Source of the DNA: JAZDLC01 sp043802345
GTDB lineage: Bacteria > Planctomycetota > B15-G4 > JADJEK01
Direction: 5' to 3'
Assembly: GCA_043802345.1 (NCBI GenBank)
Contig: JAZDLC010000058.1
Location: 1 to 7,878 of the forward strand
DNA: 7,878 nucleotides
Each line of letters begins with the position of its first letter. The stretch's first letter is position 1. Below are positions 1-5,697 of this stretch, one piece after another. Position numbers and translations under genes: made by a program. Below the pieces are notes generated by a model, which was given only the letters and a program-made list of their open reading frames with translations, was not told the DNA's origin and ran no database searches.

Positions 1-801
1 TCCCTGGTGAGCGTGGCAGTGATCGTTCTCGCCTGGTTCGTCATCAGGGGCACGGCCTCGGACGAATGGGGAGACAGGCTGGTCCAGGCCAAGGCGCTGA
101 TCGCACAGTCGAAGTTTGACCAGGCCAGGGCGATTCTCGCATCGATTCCTCCGGAGGCGTCCAACTACCGGTTCGCCCAGCAGGAACTGGAAGACATGGA
201 GGCCCGCGACACGGCCGGAACCGATCTGAAGCTGCACCAGCATGGAGAGGCGGACTACCAGAGCAATATCAAGTACTTCATCGAGACGAAGATCGACACC
301 GATAACGAGAAGTACAAGGGGGACACGGCCTATGTGAGGGTCATCGTCAAGCGGATGGAGAAGTTCCTGAAGGAGTTCAAGGGGCATCAGCGTGAGCCGG
401 AGGTGAAGTCGTTCCTGGCCAGGTACAAGCCGATGGTGCCGAATACCCCGATGACCTGGCACGATGTCGCCGTAGACGCGGATGTCGAGCGGGCTCGTCA
501 GATGTTCGGGCCGGCCTACAAGGCGGTGACCGAGTGGATTGCCGCCCACCCGAACGCGGATGAGTATGAGATGAAACAGGCGGGCGAGATGCGCGACAAG
601 ATCGTGCGCGGCGCGAACTACTGGTGGAAGGACGAGGACAACCGGGCCAAGGTCAACATCACCGACGACCACATCAGTGACGCCTACTCCAAGTACCTCA
701 CTGCAATGCGCCGGCTCGAAGGGATGCCGCTCTATGCCGAGGCCGAGGCGAAGGCCAACAGGCTGAAGGAGCGGGCCGGTGAGATGATCGTCGAAAAGTG
801 A
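1..801 (+). CDS. Membrane-anchored TPR-like hypothetical protein, 5' end missing
   Basis: The frame is open from the first base, so the true start is probably upstream, although a GTG at position 7 could serve. 266 residues are visible. Residues 1-16 are strongly hydrophobic (SLVSVAVIVLAWFVI) and look like a single membrane helix or signal anchor, with the rest predicted outside the cytoplasm. Residues about 25-50 (QAKALIAQSKFDQARAIL) resemble one tetratricopeptide helix pair. The remainder is charged and helical, rich in Lys, Glu and Asp, with no enzymatic motif I recognise. It ends at TGA 799-801, and the next gene on the same strand starts about 30 bases later, so the two may share a transcript. 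I cannot assign a family. A periplasmic scaffold or adaptor role is only an inference from the anchor and the TPR-like helices. Confidence refers to its being a real gene. Confidence 0.85.
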   Translation, partial: SLVSVAVIVLAWFVIRGTASDEWGDRLVQAKALIAQSKFDQARAILASIPPEASNYRFAQQELEDMEARDTAGTDLKLHQHGEADYQSNIKYFIETKIDTDNEKYKGDTAYVRVIVKRMEKFLKEFKGHQREPEVKSFLARYKPMVPNTPMTWHDVAVDADVERARQMFGPAYKAVTEWIAAHPNADEYEMKQAGEMRDKIVRGANYWWKDEDNRAKVNITDDHISDAYSKYLTAMRRLEGMPLYAEAEAKANRLKERAGEMIVEK

Positions 802-824
802 TTTCCAGAGGGTTCGGGGGCCCG

Positions 825-848
825 ATTGCCGATGTCTGCATCGGCAAT
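825..848 (+). promoter_or_regulatory. Perfect 10-bp inverted repeat (hairpin) over the start of the repeat-protein gene
   Basis: ATTGCCGATG at 825-834 is followed by loop TCTG (835-838) and its exact reverse complement CATCGGCAAT (839-848). In RNA this is a 10-bp stem with a tetraloop. It begins 24 bases after the preceding stop codon and contains or touches all three candidate start codons of the next gene (TTG 826, ATG 832, ATG 847). No U-tract follows, so it does not look like a standard intrinsic terminator. It could instead mask the ribosome-binding region, act as a transcript-processing or stabilising element between two cistrons, or be a protein-binding dyad in DNA. The symmetry is seen directly; any function is inferred. 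Confidence 0.6.
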
Positions 849-2556
849 GAACAGATCCCTCGTCCTCAAGCTCGCACTGGTCCTGACTACCGCCGCGATC
901 GTCCTGATCCTGGTCGGTCTCCCCAGGAGATCGGGGCATCCCTGGACGGCCGGGCCGACCGACGCTTTCCGGACGAGGTCGGTGACGACGTTCCTGCGGA
1001 GTTCCGAGCTGCCGGCTCTCGTCCGGGTCGGGGCGGCCCTGGAGCGGAGCCTGGTCGAACTGATGCGTGTCCGCCCTTCCGCGGGGTACCTGGCCCGCTC
1101 GGCGGCGAGGGTGCTCGAGCCGCACCTGGAGGTGCCCGCGGATGAACCTGCCGGCGTAACCGGGCCTCTGCTTCTGAAGGCGATCGAGGGGCTCGGGGAA
1201 CGGGGAGAGGAACTGGTTGGCGCGTCGGCCGCGAACGTGGCCCTCCTTCCCGCCCGCGCGAGGGAGGCGCTGGCCGGACTGGTCGCGACAGAGAACGCGA
1301 TCCACCGCCATCTCCTGCGGCAGCGAGAGTTGCTCGGGGGAGACGCGGCCATCGGGTCGAACCTCTTGTGGTTGCGGGAGGCCATCCGCCAGAGGGGAGG
1401 GTCGCCGAGCCGGAAGGGGATCGAACCGAACACGGTGCTGGAGCGGTTCGATCGCCGGGACAGCCTGGAACAACTGGTCGTCCTGGCCGACCGGATCGAC
1501 CAGCTGTTGCCGGTCCTGCGCAAGGAGCTGACACCGCAGGTCGTGCGCTCGCTCAAGACCCTGCCGTCGGGAGACGGGATTCCCCGGAACCTGGCGGTAG
1601 CGGCCCGGATCGAGGCAGGCATGCTGCTGATCGGTGGTCCGGGGACCACGGTCATTCCTCTGGACGGGGTGGCGCTGGCGCTGGACGTGTCGGGGGAGGA
1701 TCGCTGGTGCGGGGGACGTTCCCTCGCAGGTCTCGAGACGGAGGAGCCGCTCGTCAGACTCTGTGTTGATCTCGCGGGCGACGACAGATACGAGGGCCAG
1801 GGCGCGCAGCTCGGAGGGTGTGTGTTCGGCCTCTCGCTGCTGCTCGATGTCGAGGGGGATGACCGGTATGAGTCGAGCCTGTTGGAGTTTGGCGCGGCCG
1901 TGCTCGGCTGCGGCATGCTGATCGACCTGGAAGGCCGGGATTCGTACCGCTGCGACGTGGCAGGCCTGGGCTTCGGCCTCTCTGGAATGGGGATGCTGTT
2001 CGATGCCGGCGGCGACGATCGGTACCAGTCGATGGTGGCCTCGCTCGGATCAGGCGCGGGGGGAGGCGCTGGCATCTTGGTGGATCACTGGGGGGATGAT
2101 CTCTATCTGGCTCTGGGTTCGGGTCTTTCGGCCGATCCCGCCGGGGTGGAAACCTTCGCCCTGGGCGCCGGCTGGTCACCCGCTCTCGGCCTGCCCGCCG
2201 GGGTGGGCCTCGCGCTCGACCGCCAGGGCTGCGACGTCTACCGGGCGGGAGGGTCCTCACTGGGATCGGCCCGGGGCGTCGGGGCCGGCTGCCTGCTGGA
2301 CGCGGCCGGGGACGATCTCTACTCCGCTGGCGACTACAGCCTGGGCGCGGGCCTGGACGCGGGACTGGGTCTGATGCGCGATCTATCCGGAGACGACGAG
2401 TACCTTTCCCGGGGACATTCGCAGGGCTTCGGTGGTGCTGGCGCGGGCCTGCTGATCGACGATGACGGGCAGGATCGGTTCCTCTGTCTGATGCCATCCC
2501 ATGGCGCGGGCCTCGACGGCGGCTCGGGGGTGTACGCCGATCTTCTCCGGGAGTAG
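832..2556 (+). CDS. Membrane-anchored protein with ten D-x-x-G-x-D-x-aromatic repeats; function unknown
   Basis: From ATG 832 the protein has 574 residues. Residues about 9-30 (SLVLKLALVLTTAAIVLILV) form one hydrophobic helix after a short basic N-terminus, a signal anchor or uncleaved signal peptide, so the bulk is probably outside the cytoplasm. Residues about 45-270 are mainly amphipathic helix with no recognised domain. Residues about 283-574 are ten repeats of 26-27 residues with consensus D-x-x-G-D-D-x-Y-x6-L-G-x-G-x3-G-x-G-x-L. No cysteine occurs before the repeats, but eight occur within them. The start is uncertain: TTG 826, ATG 832 and ATG 847 are in frame and overlap a hairpin. GGGGG at 816-820 suits TTG 826 or ATG 832 better, while ATG 847 gives the cleanest signal anchor (MNRSLVLKLA). 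I do not recognise the family. A beta-helix or calcium-binding surface protein is an inference from the Asp/Gly-rich turns. Confidence 0.9.
   Translation: MSASAMNRSLVLKLALVLTTAAIVLILVGLPRRSGHPWTAGPTDAFRTRSVTTFLRSSELPALVRVGAALERSLVELMRVRPSAGYLARSAARVLEPHLEVPADEPAGVTGPLLLKAIEGLGERGEELVGASAANVALLPARAREALAGLVATENAIHRHLLRQRELLGGDAAIGSNLLWLREAIRQRGGSPSRKGIEPNTVLERFDRRDSLEQLVVLADRIDQLLPVLRKELTPQVVRSLKTLPSGDGIPRNLAVAARIEAGMLLIGGPGTTVIPLDGVALALDVSGEDRWCGGRSLAGLETEEPLVRLCVDLAGDDRYEGQGAQLGGCVFGLSLLLDVEGDDRYESSLLEFGAAVLGCGMLIDLEGRDSYRCDVAGLGFGLSGMGMLFDAGGDDRYQSMVASLGSGAGGGAGILVDHWGDDLYLALGSGLSADPAGVETFALGAGWSPALGLPAGVGLALDRQGCDVYRAGGSSLGSARGVGAGCLLDAAGDDLYSAGDYSLGAGLDAGLGLMRDLSGDDEYLSRGHSQGFGGAGAGLLIDDDGQDRFLCLMPSHGAGLDGGSGVYADLLRE
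1675..2550 (+). repeat. Coding tandem repeats, ten units of 26-27 residues (GDDxY repeats)
   Basis: Numbering from ATG 832, the first Asp of each unit falls at residues 285, 313, 339, 365, 391, 418, 463, 490, 517 and 543. A last partial unit starts near 570. Spacings are 28, 26, 26, 26, 27, 45, 27, 27, 26 and 27. The first Asp, the Gly three residues later and the Asp two residues after that are present in all ten units. The aromatic position is Tyr in eight, Trp in the first and Phe in the tenth. The middle Asp of GDD is replaced by Glu, Arg, Cys or Gln in units 1, 4, 7 and 10. The second half of each unit is a Gly-rich L-G-x-G stretch. The units are well diverged at DNA level, so they are old duplications rather than a recent expansion. 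Confidence 0.9.
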
Positions 2557-2575
2557 CAGCCTTCCCGGATACGGC

Positions 2576-2600
2576 GCCCGGTCGCGGGCAGGCACTTTTT
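2576..2600 (+). terminator. Weak candidate intrinsic terminator after the repeat-protein gene
   Basis: GCCCG at 2576-2580 pairs with CGGGC at 2585-2589 around loop GTCG, and five T's lie at 2596-2600. It sits 20 bases after the stop codon, where a terminator is expected. The stem is only 5 bp and six bases separate it from the T-run, so it would be weak and the match may be chance. Confidence 0.3.
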
Positions 2601-2717
2601 CCCGCGTTGACGCCGATTGCAAGCGCCCCCGGAGGCCGGGTAGCCTCGAAACCACCGGTGCGAGAGAGCGATTGTGCTATCGGACTGTCGCGAGACCCTG
2701 CGCTGCCCGCCCCTTTC

Positions 2718-2731
2718 GATGGCCTGCCATC
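2718..2731. promoter_or_regulatory. Short dyad GATGGCCTGCCATC in the metF upstream region
   Basis: The 14-base sequence is a GATGGC/GCCATC inverted repeat with a 2-base centre, equivalent to a 5-bp RNA stem with loop CCTG. It lies 58 bases before the metF start codon, a position suitable for an operator. The rest of the 233-bp gap (2557-2789) contains no gene, no recognisable SAM, SAH, cobalamin or THF riboswitch core, and no convincing -35/-10 pair. No known regulator consensus is matched, so an operator role is speculative. Confidence 0.2.
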
Positions 2732-2780
2732 AAGGAAACGTGCCGCCAAGGTCGACAGGAAGTCCAGTCGCCCGCATGTT

Positions 2781-2784
2781 GGAG
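2781..2784 (+). promoter_or_regulatory. Ribosome binding site that fixes the metF start
   Basis: GGAG lies 5 bases before ATG 2790, and the protein then begins just ahead of the conserved FSFEFFPPK motif, as in other MetF proteins. The frame stays open upstream to a TTG at 2607. Those 61 extra codons have no family counterpart and no good ribosome site, so the short form is preferred. Confidence 0.7.
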
Positions 2785-2789
2785 TGTCG

Positions 2790-3665
2790 ATGAAGATCCG
2801 TGACCTTTTCGCCCGGGCCGAGGCGGTCTTCTCGTTCGAGTTCTTTCCGCCCAAGACGGACAGGGGCGTCGAGAACCTGTACCGCACGGTCAAGGAGTTG
2901 AAGCGGCTCTCGCCCTCGTTCGTCTCGGTGACCTACGGAGCAGGAGGCTCCACGAGGGACCGGACGATCGATCTGGTGGGTCGGATCAAGAATGAGATCG
3001 GGATCGAAGCGATGGCGCACCTGACCTGCGTCGGCGCGAGCCGGGAGGATACGGATAGGGCGCTGGCCAGACTGAAGCTCTCTGGCATCAAGAACATCCT
3101 GGCCCTGCGGGGCGACCCGCCCGAGGGACAGACGGTATTCCAGAAGGCGCCGGATGGGTTCGGACACGCGAACGAGTTGGTGGAGCATATCCGCGCCAAG
3201 CACGATTTCTGCATCGGCGGGGCGTTCTATCCGGAGGGGCACGTGGAGTGCCCCGATCGCGACCAGGACCTGAGGAATCTCAAGCGGAAGGTCGACGCGG
3301 GCGCGGACTTCCTGGTGAGCCAGCTGTTTTTCGACAACAGCGACTACTTCGGCGCCGTCGGCAAGGCCCGGAAACTCGGCATCAACGTGCCGATGGTTCC
3401 GGGAATCATGCCGATCACCAACGTCTCCCAGGTCAAGCGCTTCACGTCGATGTGCGGCGTTCATATTCCGGCCACGCTGCTCGAGCGCCTCGAGGGAGCC
3501 GGTAGCGATCCCAATGCGGTCGTGAAGGTGGGGGTCGAGCATGCGACGCGCCAGTGTCAGGGTCTGCTGGAGGGTGGCGCGCCTGGCATCCATTTCTACA
3601 CGCTGAACCAGTCGCCGGTCACGATCGAAATCTTCCGCAACCTGAAGGCGCTCGATCTCGTCTGA
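2790..3665 (+). CDS. metF: 5,10-methylenetetrahydrofolate reductase (MetF)
   Basis: This FAD-dependent cytoplasmic enzyme reduces 5,10-methylene-THF to 5-methyl-THF, the methyl donor for methionine synthase. The 291-residue protein has the usual length of the bacterial catalytic TIM barrel, without the regulatory domain of eukaryotic forms. Visible family motifs, in order, are FSFEFFPPK with Glu17 (the catalytic Glu28 position of E. coli MetF), SVTYGAGGSTRDRT, HLTCVG, ALRGDPP with Asp109 (the flavin-tuning Asp120 position), FYPEGH, SQLFFD with Gln178 (the folate-contacting Gln183 position), PGIMPITNVSQVKRF and GIHFYTLNQ at 266-274. It is separated by 233 bases from the repeat-protein gene and by 69 bases from acs. 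No methionine synthase or other methionine gene is visible nearby. No truncation or missing key residue was seen, and the identification is secure. Confidence 0.97.
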   Translation: MKIRDLFARAEAVFSFEFFPPKTDRGVENLYRTVKELKRLSPSFVSVTYGAGGSTRDRTIDLVGRIKNEIGIEAMAHLTCVGASREDTDRALARLKLSGIKNILALRGDPPEGQTVFQKAPDGFGHANELVEHIRAKHDFCIGGAFYPEGHVECPDRDQDLRNLKRKVDAGADFLVSQLFFDNSDYFGAVGKARKLGINVPMVPGIMPITNVSQVKRFTSMCGVHIPATLLERLEGAGSDPNAVVKVGVEHATRQCQGLLEGGAPGIHFYTLNQSPVTIEIFRNLKALDLV

Positions 3666-3696
3666 ACCTATCCCCCCCTGCATCCGCCCGCTCCGC

Positions 3697-3702
3697 TATG
3701 AT
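3697..3702 (+). promoter_or_regulatory. -10-like element TATGAT upstream of acs
   Basis: TATGAT matches the sigma-70 -10 consensus TATAAT at five of six bases. It stands out in a GC-rich gap and would place a transcript start about 25 bases before the acs ATG. No -35 match exists at 16-18 bases upstream, which is C-rich there. A small CGACC-GCC-GGTCG dyad at 3703-3715 overlaps the expected start point. acs could therefore have its own promoter rather than depend on metF. Confidence 0.4.
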
Positions 3703-3734
3703 CGACCGCCGGTCGGCCACCCCGGGAGAGATGC

Positions 3735-5684
3735 ATGCCACAACCTGACATCGAATCGGTTCTGAAAGAGGCACGGGTCTTCCCGCCTTCCGCGGAATTC
3801 TCCAAACAGGCGGTAATCGGGTCGATGGAGCAGTACCTCGAGATGTACGCCCGCTCGATCGATGACCCGGAGGGTTTTTTCTCTGAACTGGCGGAGAGTT
3901 TTCACTGGTTCGAGAAATGGCACCAGGTGCTCGACTGGAAGGTTCCCTACGCAAAGTGGTTCGTGGGGGGAAAGACCAATCTCTCGTACAACTGCCTGGA
4001 CCGTCATCTGGCCACATGGCGCAGAAACAAGGCCGCGATCATCTGGGAAGGGGAGCCGGGCGACGTGCGCACGCTCACCTACGGCCAGCTTCACGCCGAA
4101 GTCTGCCGCTTCGCCAACACCTTGCTCGGTCTGGGGCTCGAGACCGGCGACCGGGTCGCGGTCTACATGCCGATGATTCCCGAACTGCCGGTCGCGCTGC
4201 TGGCCTGCGCGCGGCTGGGCCTGGCCCACTCGGTGGTGTTCGCCGGCTTCTCTGCGGACGCCTTGAGGGATCGGATTCGCGACGCCGAGGCGAGGGCCGT
4301 CATCACCGCCGACGGCGCCTTCCGCAGGGGCGAGATCCTCGAGTTGAAGACGCACGTGGACGCGGCGGTGGAGCAGTGTCCGAGCGTACGATCCGTGGTG
4401 GTGGTCCGTCGCACCGGGCAGGAGGTGGGCTGGAAGCAGGGCCGGGACTGGTGGTACCACGACCTGATGGAGAAGGCCGAGCGGCAGTGCGAGGCGCGTC
4501 CCCTCGATTCGGAGACGCTGCTTTTCACGCTCTACACCTCCGGCACCACCGGGAAGCCGAAGGGAATCGTGCACACCACCGGCGGCTACATGGTCGGCAC
4601 GTGGCTGACGACGAAGTATGTCTTCGACCTGAAGGATGAAGATACCTTCTGGTGCACGGCGGACATTGGCTGGGTCACCGGCCACTCCTACATCGTGTAC
4701 GGTCCGCTCCTCAACGGCGCGACCAGCCTGATGTACGAGGGGGCGCCCACCACCCCGCACCCCGGGAGGTTCTGGGAGATCATCGAGCGTCACAGCGTCA
4801 ACGTCTTCTACACGGCGCCAACGGCCATCCGGACATTCATCCGTCTGGGGGATGAGCATCCGCGCCGGTTCGACCTCTCGTCCCTGCGCCTGCTCGGGAC
4901 AGTCGGGGAGCCGATCAACCCAGAGGCATGGATCTGGTATCGGAATGTCATCGGCGGCCAGCGGTGTCCGATCGTGGACACCTGGTGGCAGACCGAGACG
5001 GGCAGCATCATGATCACGCCCTTGCCCGGCGTGACACCCACCAAGCCCGGCTCGGCCACGCTGCCTTTCTTCGGCGTGGATGCCGACGTGGTTGACCATG
5101 ACGGCAACTCCGTGAAGCCGAACGAGGGAGGCTTCCTGGTCATTCGGAAGCCGTGGCCGTCCATGCTCAGGACGCTGTTCAATGACGACCAGCGTTACGA
5201 GGAAGCGTACTGGTCCAGGTTCAAGGGGTTGTACTTCGCCGGCGACGGCGCCCGGCGGGATGAGGATGGGTACTTCTGGATCATGGGGCGAGTGGATGAC
5301 GTGATCAACGTCTCGGGCCACCGGCTCTCAACCATGGAGGTGGAGTCCGCGCTGGTCTCCCACGACAAGGTGGCCGAGGCCGCGGTCGTAGCGTGCCCCC
5401 ACGAGGTGAAGGGGCAGGCGATCGCCGCGTTCGTGACCCCCAAGAAGGGGGTCGAGGCAGGTGACGCCCTGGCCAAGGAACTCAGGGAACATGTGACTCG
5501 CGAGATCGGCGCCCTGGCCAGGCCGGAGGTGATCCGCTTCACGGAGTCGCTGCCGAAGACGCGCTCCGGCAAGATCATGCGCCGGCTCCTGAAGGAGATC
5601 GCGTCAGGCGAGGAACCTGTCGGTGACACCACCACGCTCGAGGATTTTGGCGTCCTGGAGCGACTCAAGGGGAATGAGGAATGA
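3735..5684 (+). CDS. acs: Acetyl-CoA synthetase, AMP-forming
   Basis: This cytoplasmic enzyme activates acetate with ATP through acetyl-AMP to acetyl-CoA, for acetate assimilation or scavenging. The 649-residue product is close to the 652 of E. coli Acs. Visible landmarks are the N-terminal Acs cap; the P-loop YTSGTTGKPKG at 267-277; VGEPINPEAW; DTWWQTETG at 415-423, with Trp418 at the Salmonella Trp414 position that restricts the pocket to acetate; YFAGDG with ribose-binding Asp504; VSGHR with Arg530; and PKTRSGKIMRR with catalytic Lys613, equivalent to Salmonella Lys609. Lys609 is the residue acetylated by Pat and deacetylated by CobB/Sir2 in species that have them, so reversible acetylation is plausible here. 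No acetyltransferase gene is visible. The start at ATG 3735 is supported by GGAG at 3725-3728, six bases away. ATG 3731 is out of frame. Propionyl-CoA synthetase is less likely given Trp418. Confidence 0.97.
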   Translation: MPQPDIESVLKEARVFPPSAEFSKQAVIGSMEQYLEMYARSIDDPEGFFSELAESFHWFEKWHQVLDWKVPYAKWFVGGKTNLSYNCLDRHLATWRRNKAAIIWEGEPGDVRTLTYGQLHAEVCRFANTLLGLGLETGDRVAVYMPMIPELPVALLACARLGLAHSVVFAGFSADALRDRIRDAEARAVITADGAFRRGEILELKTHVDAAVEQCPSVRSVVVVRRTGQEVGWKQGRDWWYHDLMEKAERQCEARPLDSETLLFTLYTSGTTGKPKGIVHTTGGYMVGTWLTTKYVFDLKDEDTFWCTADIGWVTGHSYIVYGPLLNGATSLMYEGAPTTPHPGRFWEIIERHSVNVFYTAPTAIRTFIRLGDEHPRRFDLSSLRLLGTVGEPINPEAWIWYRNVIGGQRCPIVDTWWQTETGSIMITPLPGVTPTKPGSATLPFFGVDADVVDHDGNSVKPNEGGFLVIRKPWPSMLRTLFNDDQRYEEAYWSRFKGLYFAGDGARRDEDGYFWIMGRVDDVINVSGHRLSTMEVESALVSHDKVAEAAVVACPHEVKGQAIAAFVTPKKGVEAGDALAKELREHVTREIGALARPEVIRFTESLPKTRSGKIMRRLLKEIASGEEPVGDTTTLEDFGVLERLKGNEE

Positions 5685-5697
5685 GCGTCCCCACTCC

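Noticed and set aside
1675..2550. RTX (hemolysin-type) calcium-binding repeats
   Set aside because: The GDDxY core is reminiscent, but RTX repeats have a 9-residue G-G-x-G-x-D-x-hydrophobic period and these have a 26-27-residue period with a different core.
2607..2683. Possible metF promoter using TTGACG (2607-2612) or an extended -10 TGCTATCGG (2675-2683)
   Set aside because: TTGACG has no -10 match at 16-18 bases downstream, and the -10-like sequence has no -35 partner and matches only three of six consensus bases.
2607..2789. Extension of metF upstream to TTG 2607
   Set aside because: The extra 61 residues have no counterpart in MetF proteins, and ATG 2790 has GGAG at the right distance and gives the normal length.
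732..2893. Two long minus-strand open frames (732-2075 and 1754-2893) opposite the repeat-protein gene
   Set aside because: Their translations are Arg/Pro/Ser-rich with no motif, while the plus strand there encodes a regular repeat. They are by-products of third-position GC bias.
3696..5321. 541-codon open frame on the minus strand opposite acs
   Set aside because: It lies antisense to a clearly identified acs gene, has low-complexity composition typical of a GC-rich shadow frame, and shows no family motif.
2790..5684. metF followed by acs read as part of a Wood-Ljungdahl (acetogenesis) cluster
   Set aside because: The second gene is the AMP-forming acetyl-CoA synthetase, not the CO dehydrogenase/acetyl-CoA synthase, and no other pathway gene is present.
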